Positions 1 to 13,090 of a stretch of DNA of 64,000 bases are shown here, piece by piece. The notes beneath the pieces were generated by a model that worked only from the letters and a program-made list of their open reading frames with translations, was not told the DNA's origin and ran no database searches. Where the stretch lies: positions 22,733,486-22,797,485 of the forward strand of contig NC_135561.1 in assembly GCF_964340395.1 (NCBI RefSeq). The letters run 5' to 3'. How positions within the stretch are numbered: position 1 is the first letter of the stretch; the number at the start of each line of letters is the position of its first letter. The position numbers were made by a program, and so were the translations under genes. This DNA comes from Glandiceps talaboti (taxonomy: Eukaryota > Hemichordata > Enteropneusta > Spengelidae).

Positions 1-177
1 CAATGTAGTTCACACAAAACAGCGAAATAAACAATTCGTATGATTACTACCAAGGTTACAGTGGGTACCTAGTTTGGGCAAGAGTTCGTCACAATTCAAT
101 TTCGTGTCATTCACAACAGTGTACATAGAGATAATTTACATAGTTCGATAATCTTAGTCCGATAGAATTCAAAGTCC

Positions 178-3100
178 AGCCAGCAGGTATTGAGGTTGAA
201 ACAAGAACTATGCTGAAGGTATTGAGGTTGAAACAAGAACTATGCTGAATATATTGAGGTTGAAACAAGAACTATCAACCAGCAGGTATTGAGGTTGAAA
301 CAAGAACTATCAACCAGCAGGTATTGAGGTTGAAACAAGAACTATCAACCAGCAGTTATTGAGGTTGAAACAAGAACTATCAACCAGCAGGTATAGGGGT
401 TGAAACAAGAACTATGCTGAAGGTATTGAGGTTGAAACAAGAACTATCAACCAGCAGGTATTGAGGTTGAAACAAGAACTATCAATCGGGAGGTATTGAG
501 GTTGAAACAAGAACTATCAACCAGCAGGTATTGAGGTTGAAACAAGAACTATGCTGAAGGTATTGAGGTTGAAACAAGAACTATCAACCAGCAGGTATTG
601 AGGTTAAAACAAGAACTATCAACCAGCAGGTATTGAGGTTGAAACAAGAACTATCAACCAGCAGGTATTGAGGTTGAAACAAGAAATATCAACCAGCAGG
701 TATTGAGGTTGAAACAAGAACTATCAACCCGCAGGTTTTGAGGTTGAAACAAGCAATATCAACCAGCAGGTATTTAGGTTGAAACAAGAACTATGCTGAA
801 GGTATTGAGGTTGAAACGAGAACAATCAACCGGCAGGTATTGAGGTTGAAACAAGAACTATCAACCAGCAGGTATTGAGGTTGAAACAAGAACTATCAAC
901 CAGCAGGTATTGAGGTTGAAACAAGAACTATCAACCAGCAGGTATTGAGGTTGAAACAAGAACTATCAACCAGCAGGTATAGGAGTTGCAACAAGAACTA
1001 TGCTGAAGGTATTGAGGTTGAAACAAGAACTATCAACCAGCGGGTATTGAGGTTGAAACAAGAACTATCAATCGGGAGGTATTGAGGTTGAAACAAGAAC
1101 TATCAACCAGCAGGTATTGAGGTTGAAACAAGAACTATCAGCCAGCAGGTATTGAGGTTGAAACAAGAACTATCAACCAGCAGGTATTGAGGTTGAAACA
1201 AGAACTATCAACCAGCGGGTATTGAGGTTGAAACAAGAACTATCAATCGGGAGGTATTGAGGTTGAAACAAGAACTATCAACCAGCAGGTATTGAGGTTG
1301 AAACAAGAACTATCAGCCAGCAGGTATTGAGGTTGAAACAAGAACTATGCTGAAGGTATTGAGGTTGAAACAAGAACTATCAACCAGCAGGTATTGAGGT
1401 TAAAACAAGAACTATCAACCAGCAGGTATTGAAGTTGGAACAAGAACTATCAACCAGCAGGTATTGAGGTTGAAACAAGAACTATCAACCAGCAGGTATT
1501 GAGGTTGAAACAAGAACTATCAACCAGCAGGTATTGAGGTTGAAACAAGAACTATCAACCAGCAGGTATTGAGGTTGAAACAAGAAATATCAACCAGCAG
1601 GTATTGAGGTTGAAACAAGAACTATCAACCCGCAGGTTTTGAGGTTGAAACAAGCAATATCAACCAGCAGGTATTTAGGTTGAAACAAGAACTATGCTGA
1701 AGGTATTGAGGTTGAAACGAGAACAATCAACAGGCAGGTATTGAGGTTGAAACAAGAACTATCAACCAGCAGGTATTGAGGTTGAAACAAGAACTATCAA
1801 CCAGCAGGTATAGGAGTTGCAACAAGAACTATGCTGAAGGTATTGAGGTTGAAACAAGAACTATCAACCAGCAGGTATTGAGGTTAAAACAAGAACTATC
1901 AACCAGCAGGTATTGAGGTTGGAACAAGAACTATCAACCAGCAGGTTTTGAGGTTGAAACAAGAAATATCAACCAGCAGGTATTGAGGTTGAAACAAGAA
2001 CTATCAACCAGCAGGTATTGAGGTTGAAACAAGAACTATCAACCAGCAGGTATTGAGGTTGAAACAAGAAATATCAACCAGCAGGTATTTAGGTTGAAAC
2101 AAGAACTATGCTGAAGGTATTGAGGTTGAAACGAGAACAATCAACCGGCAGGTATTGAGGTTGAAACAAGAACTATCAACCAGCAGGTATTGAGGTTGAA
2201 ACAAGAACTATCAACCAGCAGGTATTGAGGTTGAAACAAGAACTATCAACCAGCAGGTATTGTGGTTGAATCAAGAACTATCAACCAGCAGGTATAGGAG
2301 TTGCAACAAGAACTATGCTGAAGGTATTGAGGTTGAAACAAGAACTATCAACCAGCGGGTATTGAGGTTGAAACAGGAACTATCAATCGGGAGGTATTGA
2401 GGTTGAAACAAGAACTATCAACCAGCAGGTATTGAGGTTGAAACAAGAACTATCAGCCAGCAGGTATTGAGGTTGAAACAAGAACTATCAACCAGCAGGT
2501 ATTGAGGTTGAAAAAAGAACTATCAACCAGCGGGTATTGAGGTTGAAACAAGAACTATCAATCGGGAGGTATTGAGGTTGAAACAAGAACTATCAACCAG
2601 CAGGTATTGAGGTTGAAACAAGAACTATCAGCCAGCAGGTATTGAGGTTGAAACAAGAACTATGCTGAAGGTATTGAGGTTGAAACAAGAACTATCAACC
2701 AGCAGGTATTGAGGTTAAAACAAGAACTATCAACCAGCAGGTATTGAGGTTGGAACAAGAACTATCAACCAGCAGGTATTGAGGTTGAAACAAGAACTAT
2801 CAACCAGCAGGTATTGAGGTTGAAACAAGAACTATCAACCAGCAGGTATTGAGGTTGAAACAAGAACTATCAACCAGCAGGTATTGAGGTTGAAACAAGA
2901 AATATCAACCAGCAGGTATTGAGGTTGAAACAAGAACTATCAACCCGCAGGTTTTGAGGTTGAAACAAGCAATATCAACCAGCAGGTATTTAGGTTGAAA
3001 CAAGAACTATGCTGAAGGTATTGAGGTTGAAACGAGAACAATCAACAGGCAGGTATTGAGGTTGAAACAAGAACTATCAACCAGCAGGTATTGAGGTTGA

Positions 3101-4142
3101 AACAAGAACTATCAACCAGCAGGTATTGAGGTTGAAACAAGAACTATCAACCAGCAGGTATAGGAGTTGCAACAAGAACTATGCTGAAGGTATTGAGGTT
3201 GAAACAAGAACTATCAACCAGCGGGTATTGAGGTTGAAACAAGAACTATCAATCGGGGGGTATTGAGGTTGAAACAAGAACTATCAACCAGCAGGTATTG
3301 AGGTTGAAACAAGAACTATCAGCCAGCAGGTATTGAGGTTGAAACAAGAACTATGCTGAAGGTATTGAGGTTGAAACAAGAACTATCAACCAGCAGGTAT
3401 TGAGGTTAAAACAAGAACTATCAACCAGCAGGTATTGAGGTTGGAACAAGAACTATCAACCAGCAGGTATTGAGGTTGAAACAAGAAATATCAACCAGCA
3501 GGTATTGAGGTTGAAACAAGAACTATCAACCAGCAGGTATTGAGGTTGAAACAAGAACTATCAACCAGCAGGTATTGAGGTTGAAACAAGAAATATCAAC
3601 CAGCAGGTATTTAGGTTGAAACAAGAACTATGCTGAAGGTATTGAGGTTGAAACGAGAACAATCAACCGGCAGGTATTGAGGTTGAAACAAGAACTATCA
3701 ACCAGCAGGTATTGAGGTTGAAACAAGAACTATCAACCAGCAGGTATTGAGGTTGAAACAAGAACTATCAACCAGCAGGTATTGTGGTTGAATCAAGAAC
3801 TATCAACCAGCAGGTATAGGAGTTGCAACAAGAACTATGCTGAAGGTATTGAGGTTGAAACAAGAACTATCAACCAGCGGGTATTGAGGTTGAAACAGGA
3901 ACTATCAATCGGGAGGTATTGAGGTTGAAACAAGAACTATCAACCAGCAGGTATTGAGGTTGAAACAAGAACTATCAGCCAGCAGGTATTGAGGTTGAAG
4001 CAAGAACTATGCTGAAGGTATTGAGGTTGAAACGAGAAATATCAACCGGCAGGTATTGAGGTTAAAACAAGAACTATCAACCAGCAGGTATTGAGGTTGA
4101 AACAAGAAATATCAACCAGCAGGTATTGAGGTTGAAACAAGA
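178..4142. repeat. 35-bp minisatellite array (block 1)
   Basis: More than 100 head-to-tail units built on GTATTGAGGTTGAAACAAGA followed by ACTATCAACCAGCAG. A shorter variant ends ACTATGCTGAAG. Rare variants recur as sets (GGAGTTGCAACAAG near 984, 1809, 2295, 3169 and 3819; GTGGTTGAATCAAG near 2262 and 3782), showing that long blocks within the array were duplicated. The 'spacers' do not vary independently. Confidence 0.97.
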
Positions 4143-4360
4143 ATCTTTTGCACTTTACATCCAGCTAGCACTATGGATGCCACTTGTCCTTGGCTGCATT
4201 CACACTTAACCTTCCAGGATATGACACTCTCATTCATTTTCTAAAAACAATCTCCTTTGATATGTGGCATTCATTTGATATGTGTGATATTCATTTGATA
4301 TATGTGACAAACAGACAATGACCACACCGAAGAAATGGAAAACAATACATTGTCGTTAAA

Positions 4361-4732
4361 TGTTGAAATGCTTTGACTCTATGTTAACAATTGAAATGCT
4401 TTGACTCTATGTTAACAATTGAAATGCCTTTACTCTATGTTAACAATTGAAATGCCTTGACTCCATGTTAACAATTGAAATGCCTTGACTCCATGTTGTT
4501 AACAATTGAAATACTTTGACTCTATGTTAACAATTGAAATGCCTTGACTCCATGTTGTTAACAATTGAAATGCCTTGACTCTATGTTAACAATTGAAATG
4601 CCTTGACTCTGTTAACAATTGAAATGCTTTGACTCCATGTTAACAATTGAAATGCCTTGACTCTATGTTAACAATTGAAATGCTTTGACTCCATGTTAAC
4701 AATTGAAATGCTTTGACTCCATGTGAGCTGTG
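4361..4732. repeat. 28-bp minisatellite array (copy 1)
   Basis: About 13 units of TGTTAACAATTGAAATGCCT plus TGACTCTA, with TTT/CTT and TAT/CCAT variants and occasional GTT insertions. Each unit includes the palindrome GTTAACAATTG. The preceding spacer (4144-4360) is also found at 8815-9030 and 10142-10345. Confidence 0.96.
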
Positions 4733-4984
4733 TTAACAAACCATACACGTCCAACTGATGTGAGCTGTGTTGACTTGTTGATGATAGACGTCCTTAAACA
4801 CGGGTCATATGTGTTTTGGGAGAAATTTCATTCATTTTTTTATTGACTGCCAATGATGCAAATTTTTACCAACTGAGATTTTCAGCTAAGAATGTGTTCA
4901 ATTATTTGCTTCCCCTTCATAACATTTCTTGATGTCCCCAGACACATGATGATAACAATTAAGCAGATTCCATAATTCTATTGA
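4733..4984. other. Spacer between satellite blocks, no gene
   Basis: Non-tandem sequence containing GAGCTGTGTTAACAAACCAT and ending at ATTCTATTGAACCTCC. Nearly the same sequence lies at about 10756-11012, so it belongs to the large composite duplication. No coding potential seen. Confidence 0.8.
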
Positions 4985-7118
4985 ACCTCCTCCAATCTAC
5001 CCACCTCTACCTCCCCATTTACCCACCTCTACCTCCCCAATCTACCCACCTCTATCTCCCCAATCTACCCACCTCTACCTCCTCCAATCTACCCACCTCT
5101 ACCTCCTCCAATCTACTCACCTCTACCTCCCCAATCTACCCACCTCTACCTCCCCAATCTACCCACCTCTATCTCCCCAATCTACCCACCTCTACCTCCC
5201 CAATCTACCCACCTCTATCTCCCCAATCTACCCACCTCTACCTCCTCCAATCTACCCACCTCTACCTCCCCATTTACCCACCTCTACCTCCTGAATCTAC
5301 CCACCTCTATCTCCCCAATCTACCCACCTCTACCTTCCCAATCTACCCACCTCTACCTCCTCAATCTACCCACCTCTACCTCCCCAATCTCCCCACCTCT
5401 ACCTCCTCCAATCTACCCACCTCTACCTCCTCCAATCTACCCTCCTCTACCTCCTCAATCTACCCACCTCTACCTCCCCAATCTACCCACCTCTACCTCC
5501 TTCAATCTACCCACCTCTACCTCCCCATTTACCCACCTCTACCTCCCCAATCTACCCACCTCTACCTCCCCCAATCTACCCACCTCTACCTCCCCAATCT
5601 ACCCACCTCTATCTCCCCAATCTACCCACCTCTACCTCCCCAATCTACCCACCTCTACCTCCTCCAATCTACCCACCTCTACCTCCTCTAATCTACCCAC
5701 CTCTACCTCCTCCAATCTACCCACCTCAACCTCCTTCAATCTACCCACCTCAATCTCCTTCAATCTATCCACCTCAACCTCCTCCAATCTACCCACCTCT
5801 ACCTCCCTAATCTACCCACCTCTACCTCCTTCAATCTACCCACCTCTATCTCCCAAATCTACCCACCCCTACCTCCTCCAATCTACCCACCTCTACCTCC
5901 CCAATCTACCCACCTCTACCTCCCCATTTACCCACCTCTACCTCCCCAATCTACCCACCTCTACCTCCCCAATCTACCCACCTCTATCTCCCCTATCTAC
6001 CCACCTCTACCTCCCCAATCTACCCACCTCTATCTCCCCAATCTACCCACCTCTACCTCCCCAATCTACCCACCTCTACCTCCCCAATCTACCCACCTCT
6101 ACCTCCCCCAATCTACCCACCTCTACCTCCTCCAATCTACCCACCTCTACCTCCTTCAATCTACCCACCTCTACCTCCCCTATCTACCCACCTCTACCTC
6201 CCCAATCTACCCACCTCTACCTCCCCAATCTACCCACCTCTATCTCCTCAATCTACCCACCTCTACCTCCCCAATCTACCCAACTCTACCTCCTCCAATC
6301 TACCCACCTCTACCTCCCAATCTACCCACCCCTACCTCTTCCAATCTACCCACCTCTACCTCCCCATTTACCCACCTCTACCTCCCCAATCAACCCACCT
6401 CTACCTCCTCCAATCTACCCACCTCTACCTCCCCAATATACCCACCTCTATCTCCCCTATCTACCCACCTCTACCTCCCCAATCTACCCACCTCTATCTC
6501 CCCAATCTACCCACCTCTACTTCCTCCAATCTACCCACCTCTACCTCCCCAATCTACCCACCTCTACCTCCCCAATCTACCCACCTCTACCTCCCAATCT
6601 ACCCACCTCTACCTCCCCCAATCTACCCACCTCTACCTCCCCAATCTACCCACCCCTACCTCCTCCAATCTACCCACCTCTACCTCCCCATTTACCCACC
6701 TCTACCTCCTGAATCTACCCACCTCTACCTCCTCCAATCTACCCACCTCTACCTCCCCAATCTACCCACCTCTACCTCCTCCAATCTACCCTCCTCTACC
6801 TCCTTCAGTCTACCCACCTCTACCTCCTCCAATCTACCCACCTCTACCTCCTTCAATCTACCCACCTCTATCTCCCCAATCTACCCACCCACCTCTACCT
6901 CCCCAATCTACCCACCTCTACCTCCCAATCTACCCACCTCTACCTCCTTAATCTACCCACCTCTACCTCCCAATCTACCCACCTCTACCTCCCCAATCTA
7001 CCCACCTCTACCTCCCAATCTACACACCTCTACCTCCTTAATCTACCCACCTCTATCTCCCCAATCTACCCACCTCTACCTCCTCAAATCTACCCACCTC
7101 TACCTCCTCAATCTACCC
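4985..7118. repeat. 23-bp pyrimidine-rich minisatellite (copy 1)
   Basis: About 90 units of CTACCCACCTCTACCTCCCC plus AAT, of 22-24 bp. The plus strand has almost no G. The unit has no stop codon in any plus-strand frame, which explains the long reading frames here (236 codons at 4981-5691). Confidence 0.97.
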
Positions 7119-7865
7119 ACCACACCGATCTTATAGTTTTATTGAATACTAATCACGCAAAGTTTCGTATATGACAAACGATATTAGACATTGTTAAACT
7201 CGTTAAATAACCGTGTTTAATATATTGTGCACGTACATTGTAATACATCCAAAAGTATCAATGGAATTTCGGTGTCTTGAAAAAGTGGCCGTCGTGTAGC
7301 GAACACATTTTTTACTTGGCAGCCACAAGTTGAAAAAAAAGTATTAACTAGAAACATAGGTGATAATTTTGTAGGGACTACATTATCTACAACTTTTGCA
7401 CCATTAACAGACCGGCATGTTGCATATAACGTTTATAAGTTTGTTTGATAATACACTAACACTATGTTTAGAGAAAATGGTATAATTATGCTTACCAGGA
7501 ATGTTTCAGCTCTGGGCCAGGATAACAGATGCAAGTTGTCTGTTAAATGCTGGTTACCGTAACACGTTTGATCAGTTCAACCGTCGTCTGATTGTATGAT
7601 TGTCAAATTTTATCAGAGTTTGTAATCAGGAGCACGTCTGCAGTAGGGCAATTATCATTAAATTGTGACACTAACAAATGCCAGAGTTTCAAGTCCAGGA
7701 TATCTCACTAGTGTTATTATCAGTTAAAGGCCAGAGGTTCAATCCCAGGTGCTATCATTTGTGTTATCTTATCAGTGCAGCCTTAAAGCTTCCATACTAT
7801 AATTCTTTTGTTGTTCTGGACCAAACTACTGTTTCCACGACTAAATTTTCATCCTAATTCTTACT
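7119..7865. other. Spacer between satellite blocks (copy 1), no gene
   Basis: About 750 bp of non-tandem sequence whose homologue is at about 12337-13090 (shared start TTTTATTGAATACTAATCAC, shared AAACTACTGTTTCCACGACT). Short frames in one copy are interrupted in the other, so no gene is supported. Confidence 0.8.
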
Positions 7866-8238
7866 GGGCTGTACTTGGCTGTAGTCGTCATGACTGTACT
7901 TTGCTCTAGTCGTAATGGCTGTACTTGGCTGTAGTTCTCATGACAGTACTTGGCTGTAGTCGTCATGACTGTACTTGGCTGTAGTTGGCATGACTGTACT
8001 TGGCTGTAGTTCTCATGACTACATGTACTTGGCTGATGTAGTCGTCATGACTGTACTTGGCTGAAGTTGACATGACTGTACTTGGCTGTAGTTCTCATGA
8101 CTGTACTTGGCTGTAGTCTTCATGACTGTACTTGGCCGTGGTTGGAATGACAGTACTTGACTGTAGTCGTCATGACTGTACTTGGCTGTAGTCATCATGA
8201 CTGTACTTGGCTGTAGTTGGAATGACTGTACTTGTTGA
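7866..8238. repeat. 25-bp minisatellite (copy 1)
   Basis: About 15 units of TGTAGTCGTCATGACTGTAC plus TTGGC. The same family fills 13091-14853. Confidence 0.95.
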
Positions 8239-8716
8239 AACAAGGTTGAAACAAGAACTATGCTGAAGGTATTGAGGTTGAAACGAGAACTATCAACCAG
8301 CAGGTATTGAGGTTGAAAGAAGAACTATCAACCAGCAGGAATTGAGATTGAAACAAAAACTATCAACCGGCAGGTATTGAGGTTGAAACGAGAACTATCA
8401 ACCAGCAAATATTGAGGTTGAAACGAGAACTATCAATCGGGAGGTATTGAGGTTGAAACAAGAACTATCAACCAGCAGGTATTGAGGTTGAAACGAGAAC
8501 TATCAATCGGGAGGTATTGAGGTTGAAACGAGAACTATCAATCGGGAGGTATTGAGGTTGAAACGAGAACTATCAATCGGGAGGTATTGAGGTTGAAAGA
8601 AGAACTATCAATCGGGAGGTATTGAGGTTGAAACAAGAACTATCAACCAGCAGGTATTGAGGTTGAAACAAGAACTATCAACCAGCAGGTATTGAGGTTG
8701 AAACAAGAGCTATGCT
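8239..8716. repeat. 35-bp minisatellite array (block 2)
   Basis: About 13 units of the block-1 family (GAGGTTGAAACGAGAACTAT), with ACG in place of ACA in many units. It follows the 25-bp array directly, showing the repeat order 25-35-28-23-25. Confidence 0.95.
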
Positions 8717-9030
8717 GAGCGGTAATCATTTCAAGTACTTATGACATCAGCAAATAGGTTACTCTCCACTGCTTTAGTCTGTTTTATATTATTTATATAG
8801 ATAAATCAATCTAATCTTTTGCACTTTACATCCAGCTAGCACTATGGATGCCACTTGTCATTGGCTGCATTTACACTTAACCTTCCAGGATATGACGCCC
8901 TCATTCATTTTCTAAAAACAATCTCCTTTGATATGTGGCATTCATTTGATATGTGTGATATTCATTTGATATATGTGACAAACAAACAATGACCACACCG
9001 AAGAAATGGAAAACAATACATTGTCGTTAA
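8717..9030. other. Spacer, duplicated segment, no gene
   Basis: Begins with about 100 bp unique to this copy. From 8815 (ATCTTTTGCACTTTACATCC) it repeats 4143-4360 with few changes. Confidence 0.75.
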
Positions 9031-10083
9031 ATGTTGAAATGCTTTGACTCTATGTTAACAATTGAAATGCCTTGACTCCATGTTGTTAACAATTGAAATG
9101 CCTTTACGCTCTGTTAACAATTGAAATGCCTTGACTCTATGTTAACAATTGAAATGCTTTGACTCTATGTTAACAATTGAAATGCCTTGACTCCATGTTG
9201 TTAACAATTGAAATGCCTTTACTCTATGTTAACAATTGAAATGCCTTGACTCTATGTTAACAATTGAAATGCCTTGACTCCATGTTAACAATTGAAATGC
9301 TTTGACTCTATGTTAACAATTGAAATGCCTTTACTCTATGTTAACAATTGAAATGCCTTGACTCTATGTTAACAATTGAAATGCCTTGACTCCATGTTAA
9401 CAATTGAAATGCCTTGACTCCATGTTGTTAACAATTGAAATGTCTTTACTCTATATTAACAATTGAAATGCCTTGACTCTATGTTAACAATTGAAATGCC
9501 TTGACTCTATATTATGTTAACAATTGAAATGCTTTGACTCTCAACAATTGAAATGCTTTGACTCCATGTTAACAATTGAAATGCTTTGACTCTATGTTAA
9601 CAATTGAAATGCTTTGACTCTCAACAATTGAAATGCTTTGACTCCATGTTGTTAACAATTGAAATGCTTTGACTCCATGTTAACAATTGAAATGCCTTGA
9701 CTCTATGTTAACAATTGAAATGCCTTGACTCTATGTTAACAATTGAAATGCCTTGACTCTATGTTATTAACAATTGAAATGCCTTGACTCTATGTTATTA
9801 ACAATTGAAATGCCTTGACTCTATATTAACAATTGAAATGCCTTGACTCCATGTTAACAATTGAAATGCTTTGACTCTATATTATGTTAACAATTGAAAT
9901 GCTTTGACTCCATGTTAACAATTGAAATGCTTTGACTCTATGTTAACAATTGAAATGCTTTGACTCCATGTTAACAATTGAAATGCTTTGACTCCATGTT
10001 AACAATTGAAATGCTTTGACTCCATGTTAACAATTGAAATGCTTTGACTCCATGTTAACAATTGAAATGTCTTGACTCCATGT
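9031..10083. repeat. 28-bp minisatellite array (copy 2)
   Basis: About 37 units of the GTTAACAATTGAAATGCYTT family, including truncated TCAACAATTG junctions and TATTATG insertions. Confidence 0.96.
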
Positions 10084-10345
10084 GAGCTGTGTTAACAAAC
10101 CATACACGTCCAACTAATGTGAGCTGTGTTGACTTGTTGATGCTAGCACTATGGATGCCACTTGTCCTTGGCTGCATTCACACTTAACCTTCCAGGATAT
10201 GACACTCTCATTCATTTTCTAAAAACAATCTCCTTTGATATGTGGCATTCATTTGATATGTGTGATATTCATTTGATATATGTGACAAACAGACAATGAC
10301 CACACCGAAGAAATGGAAAACAATACATTGTCGTTAAATGTTGAA
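10084..10345. other. Spacer with internal duplication junction
   Basis: The exit spacer seen at 4733 (GAGCTGTGTTAACAAACCAT...GACTTGTTGATG) is joined abruptly near 10142 to the entry spacer (GCTAGCACTATGGATGCCAC). This restarts another 28-bp array and marks an unequal-exchange breakpoint at GATG/CTAGC. Confidence 0.75.
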
Positions 10346-10755
10346 ATGCTTTGACTCTATGTTAACAATTGAAATGCTTTGACTCTATGTTAACAATTGA
10401 AATGCTTTGACTCTATGTTAACAATTGAAATGCTTTGACTCTATGTTAACAATTGAAATGCCTTGACTCCATGTTGTTAACAATTGAAATGCCTTGACTC
10501 TATGTTAACAATTGAAATGCCTTGACTCTATGTTAACAATTGAAATGCCTTGACTCTATGTTAACAATTGAAATGCCTTGACTCCATGTTGTTAACAATT
10601 GAAATGCCTTGACTCTATGTTAACAATTGAAATGCCTTGACTCTATGTTAACAATTGAAATGCCTTGACTCTATGTTAACAATTGAAATGCCTTGACTCT
10701 GTTAACAATTGAAATGCTTTGACTCCATGTTAACAATTGAAATGCCTTGACTCCA
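10346..10755. repeat. 28-bp minisatellite array (copy 3)
   Basis: About 14 units, same family as copies 1 and 2, closest in arrangement to copy 1. Confidence 0.95.
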
Positions 10756-11012
10756 TGTGAGCTGTGTTAACAAACCATACACGTCCAACTGTGAGCTGTG
10801 TTGACTTGTTGATGATAGACGTCCTTAAACACAGGTCATATGTGTTTTGGGAGAAATTTCATTCATTTTTTTACTGACTGCCAATGATGCAAATTTTTAC
10901 CAACTGAGATTTTCAGCTGAGAATGTGTTCAATTATTTGCTTCCCCTTTATAACATTTCTTGATGTCCCCAGACACATGATGATAACAATTAAGCAGATT
11001 CCATAATTCTAT

Positions 11013-12336
11013 TGAACCTCCCCCAATCTACCCACCTCTACCTCCCCATTTACCCACCTGTACCTCCCCAATCTACCCACCTCTACCTCCCCAATTTACC
11101 CACCTCTACCTCCTCCAATCTACCCACCTCTACCTCCTCCAATCTACCCACCTCTATCTCCCCAATCTACCCACCTCTACCTCCTCATTTACCCACCTCT
11201 ACCTCCCCAATCTACCCACCTCTACCTCCTCCAATCTACCCACCTCTACCTCCCCAATCTACCCACCTCTACCTCCTCCAATCTACCCACCTCTACCTCC
11301 TCCAATCTATCCACCTCTATCTCCCCAATCTCCCCACCTCTACCTCCTCCAATCTACCCACCTCTACCTCCTCAATCTACCTACCTCTACCTCCCAATTT
11401 ACCCACTTCTACCTCCCCAATCTACCCACCTCTACCTCCTCCAATCTACGCACCTCTACCTTCTCCAATCTACCCACCTCTACTTCCTCCAATCTACCCA
11501 TCTCTACCTCCTCAATCTACCCACCTCTACCTCCTCCAATCTACTCACCTCTACCTCCTCAATCTACCCACCTCTACCTCCTCCTGTCTACCCACCTCTA
11601 TCTCCCAATCTACCCACCTCTACCTCCCCCAATCTACCCACCTCTACCTCCCCAATCTACCCACCTCTACCTCCTCCAATCTACCCACCTCTACCTCCTC
11701 AATCTACCCACCTCTATCTCCCCTATCTACCCACCTCTACCTCCTCAATCTACCCACCTCTACCTCCTCAATCTACCCACCTCTACCTCCCCAATCTACC
11801 CATCTCTACCTCCTCAATCTACCCACCTCTACCTCCTCCAATCTACTCACCTCTACCTCCTCAATCTACCCACCTCTACCTCCTCCAGTCTACCCACCTC
11901 TATCTCCCAATCTACCCACCTCTACCTCCCCCAATCTACCCACCTCTACCTCCCCAATCTACCCACCGCTACCTCCCCCAATCTACCCACCTCTACCTCC
12001 CCAATCTACCCACCTCTACCTCCTCAATCTACCCACCTCTATCTCCCCAATCTCCCCACCTCTACCTCCTCAATCTATCCACCTCTATCTCCCCAATCTA
12101 CCCACCTCTACCTCCTCCAATCTACCCACCTGTATCTCCCCAATCTACTCACCTCTACCTCCTCAATCTACCCACCTCTACCTCCTCAATCTATCCACCT
12201 CTATCTCCCCAATCTACCCACCTCTACCTCCCCCAATCTACCCACCTGTATCTCCCCAATCTACCCACCTCTACCTCCTCAATCTACTCACCTCTACCTC
12301 CCCAATCTACCCACCTCTACCTCCTCAATCTACCCA
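11013..12336. repeat. 23-bp pyrimidine-rich minisatellite (copy 2)
   Basis: About 57 units of the CTACCCACCTCTACCTCC family. A 459-codon frame runs through it only because the unit has no stop codon in any plus frame. Confidence 0.97.
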
Positions 12337-13090
12337 GCACAAAGATCCCATACTTTTATTGAATACTAATCACGCAAAGTTTTGTATATGATAAACGATA
12401 TTAGACATTGTAAAACTCGTTAAATAACCGTGTTTAATATATTGTGCACGTACATTGTAATACATCCAAAACTATCAAAGGAATTTCGGTCTCTTCAAAA
12501 AGTGGCCGTCGTGTATCGAGCACATTTTTATTTCAGAGCCACCTAGTTAAAAAAAGTATTACTCTCCGAAACGTGTCATAATATTGTAGGGACTGCATTG
12601 TATACAACTTTGCACCATTAACAGAGTTCAGTATATTGCACACAGCGTTTATATGTTTGCTTGATAATACACTAACAAACTCTATGTTTAGAGAAAATGG
12701 TATATGGTAACCAGGAATGTTTCTGCCCTGGCCTTGGTCAGGATTAGAAATGCAAGTTGTTTGTTAAATGCTGGTAACACGTTTGATCAGTTCATCAACC
12801 GTCGTCTGATTGTATGGTTGTCAAATCTTATCAGAGTTTGTAATCAGGAGCACGCCTGCAGAGGGGCAATTATCATTAAATCGTGACACAAACAATTTAA
12901 TGGCCAGAGACTCAATTCAAGGATATCTCATTAGTGTTGTTATCAGTTAAAGGTCAGAGATTCAATCCCAGGTGCTATCATTTGTGTTATCTTATCAGTG
13001 CAGCCTTAAGGCTTCCATACTAACATTCTTTTGTTGTCCTGGACCAAACTACTGTTTCCACGACTAAATTTTCATCCTAATTCTTACTAG
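12337..13090. other. Spacer between satellite blocks (copy 2), no gene
   Basis: Homologue of 7119-7865. It holds a 60-codon frame at 12704-12886 that is broken by stops and indels in the other copy, so I do not call it a gene. Confidence 0.8.

Noticed and set aside
178-4142. CRISPR-like appearance of the array (GTTGAAACAAGAAC resembles bacterial repeat words)
   Set aside because: There are no unique spacers; the complete 35-bp unit repeats, no cas genes exist, and the window is eukaryotic.
11012-12391. 459-codon plus-strand reading frame
   Set aside because: It is translation of a 23-bp repeat that has no stop codon in any plus frame; composition is Pro/Ser/Thr/Leu/Tyr only.
12704-12886. 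60-codon frame in a satellite spacer
   Set aside because: The duplicated spacer at about 7490-7680 has stops and indels at the equivalent positions, so the frame is not conserved.
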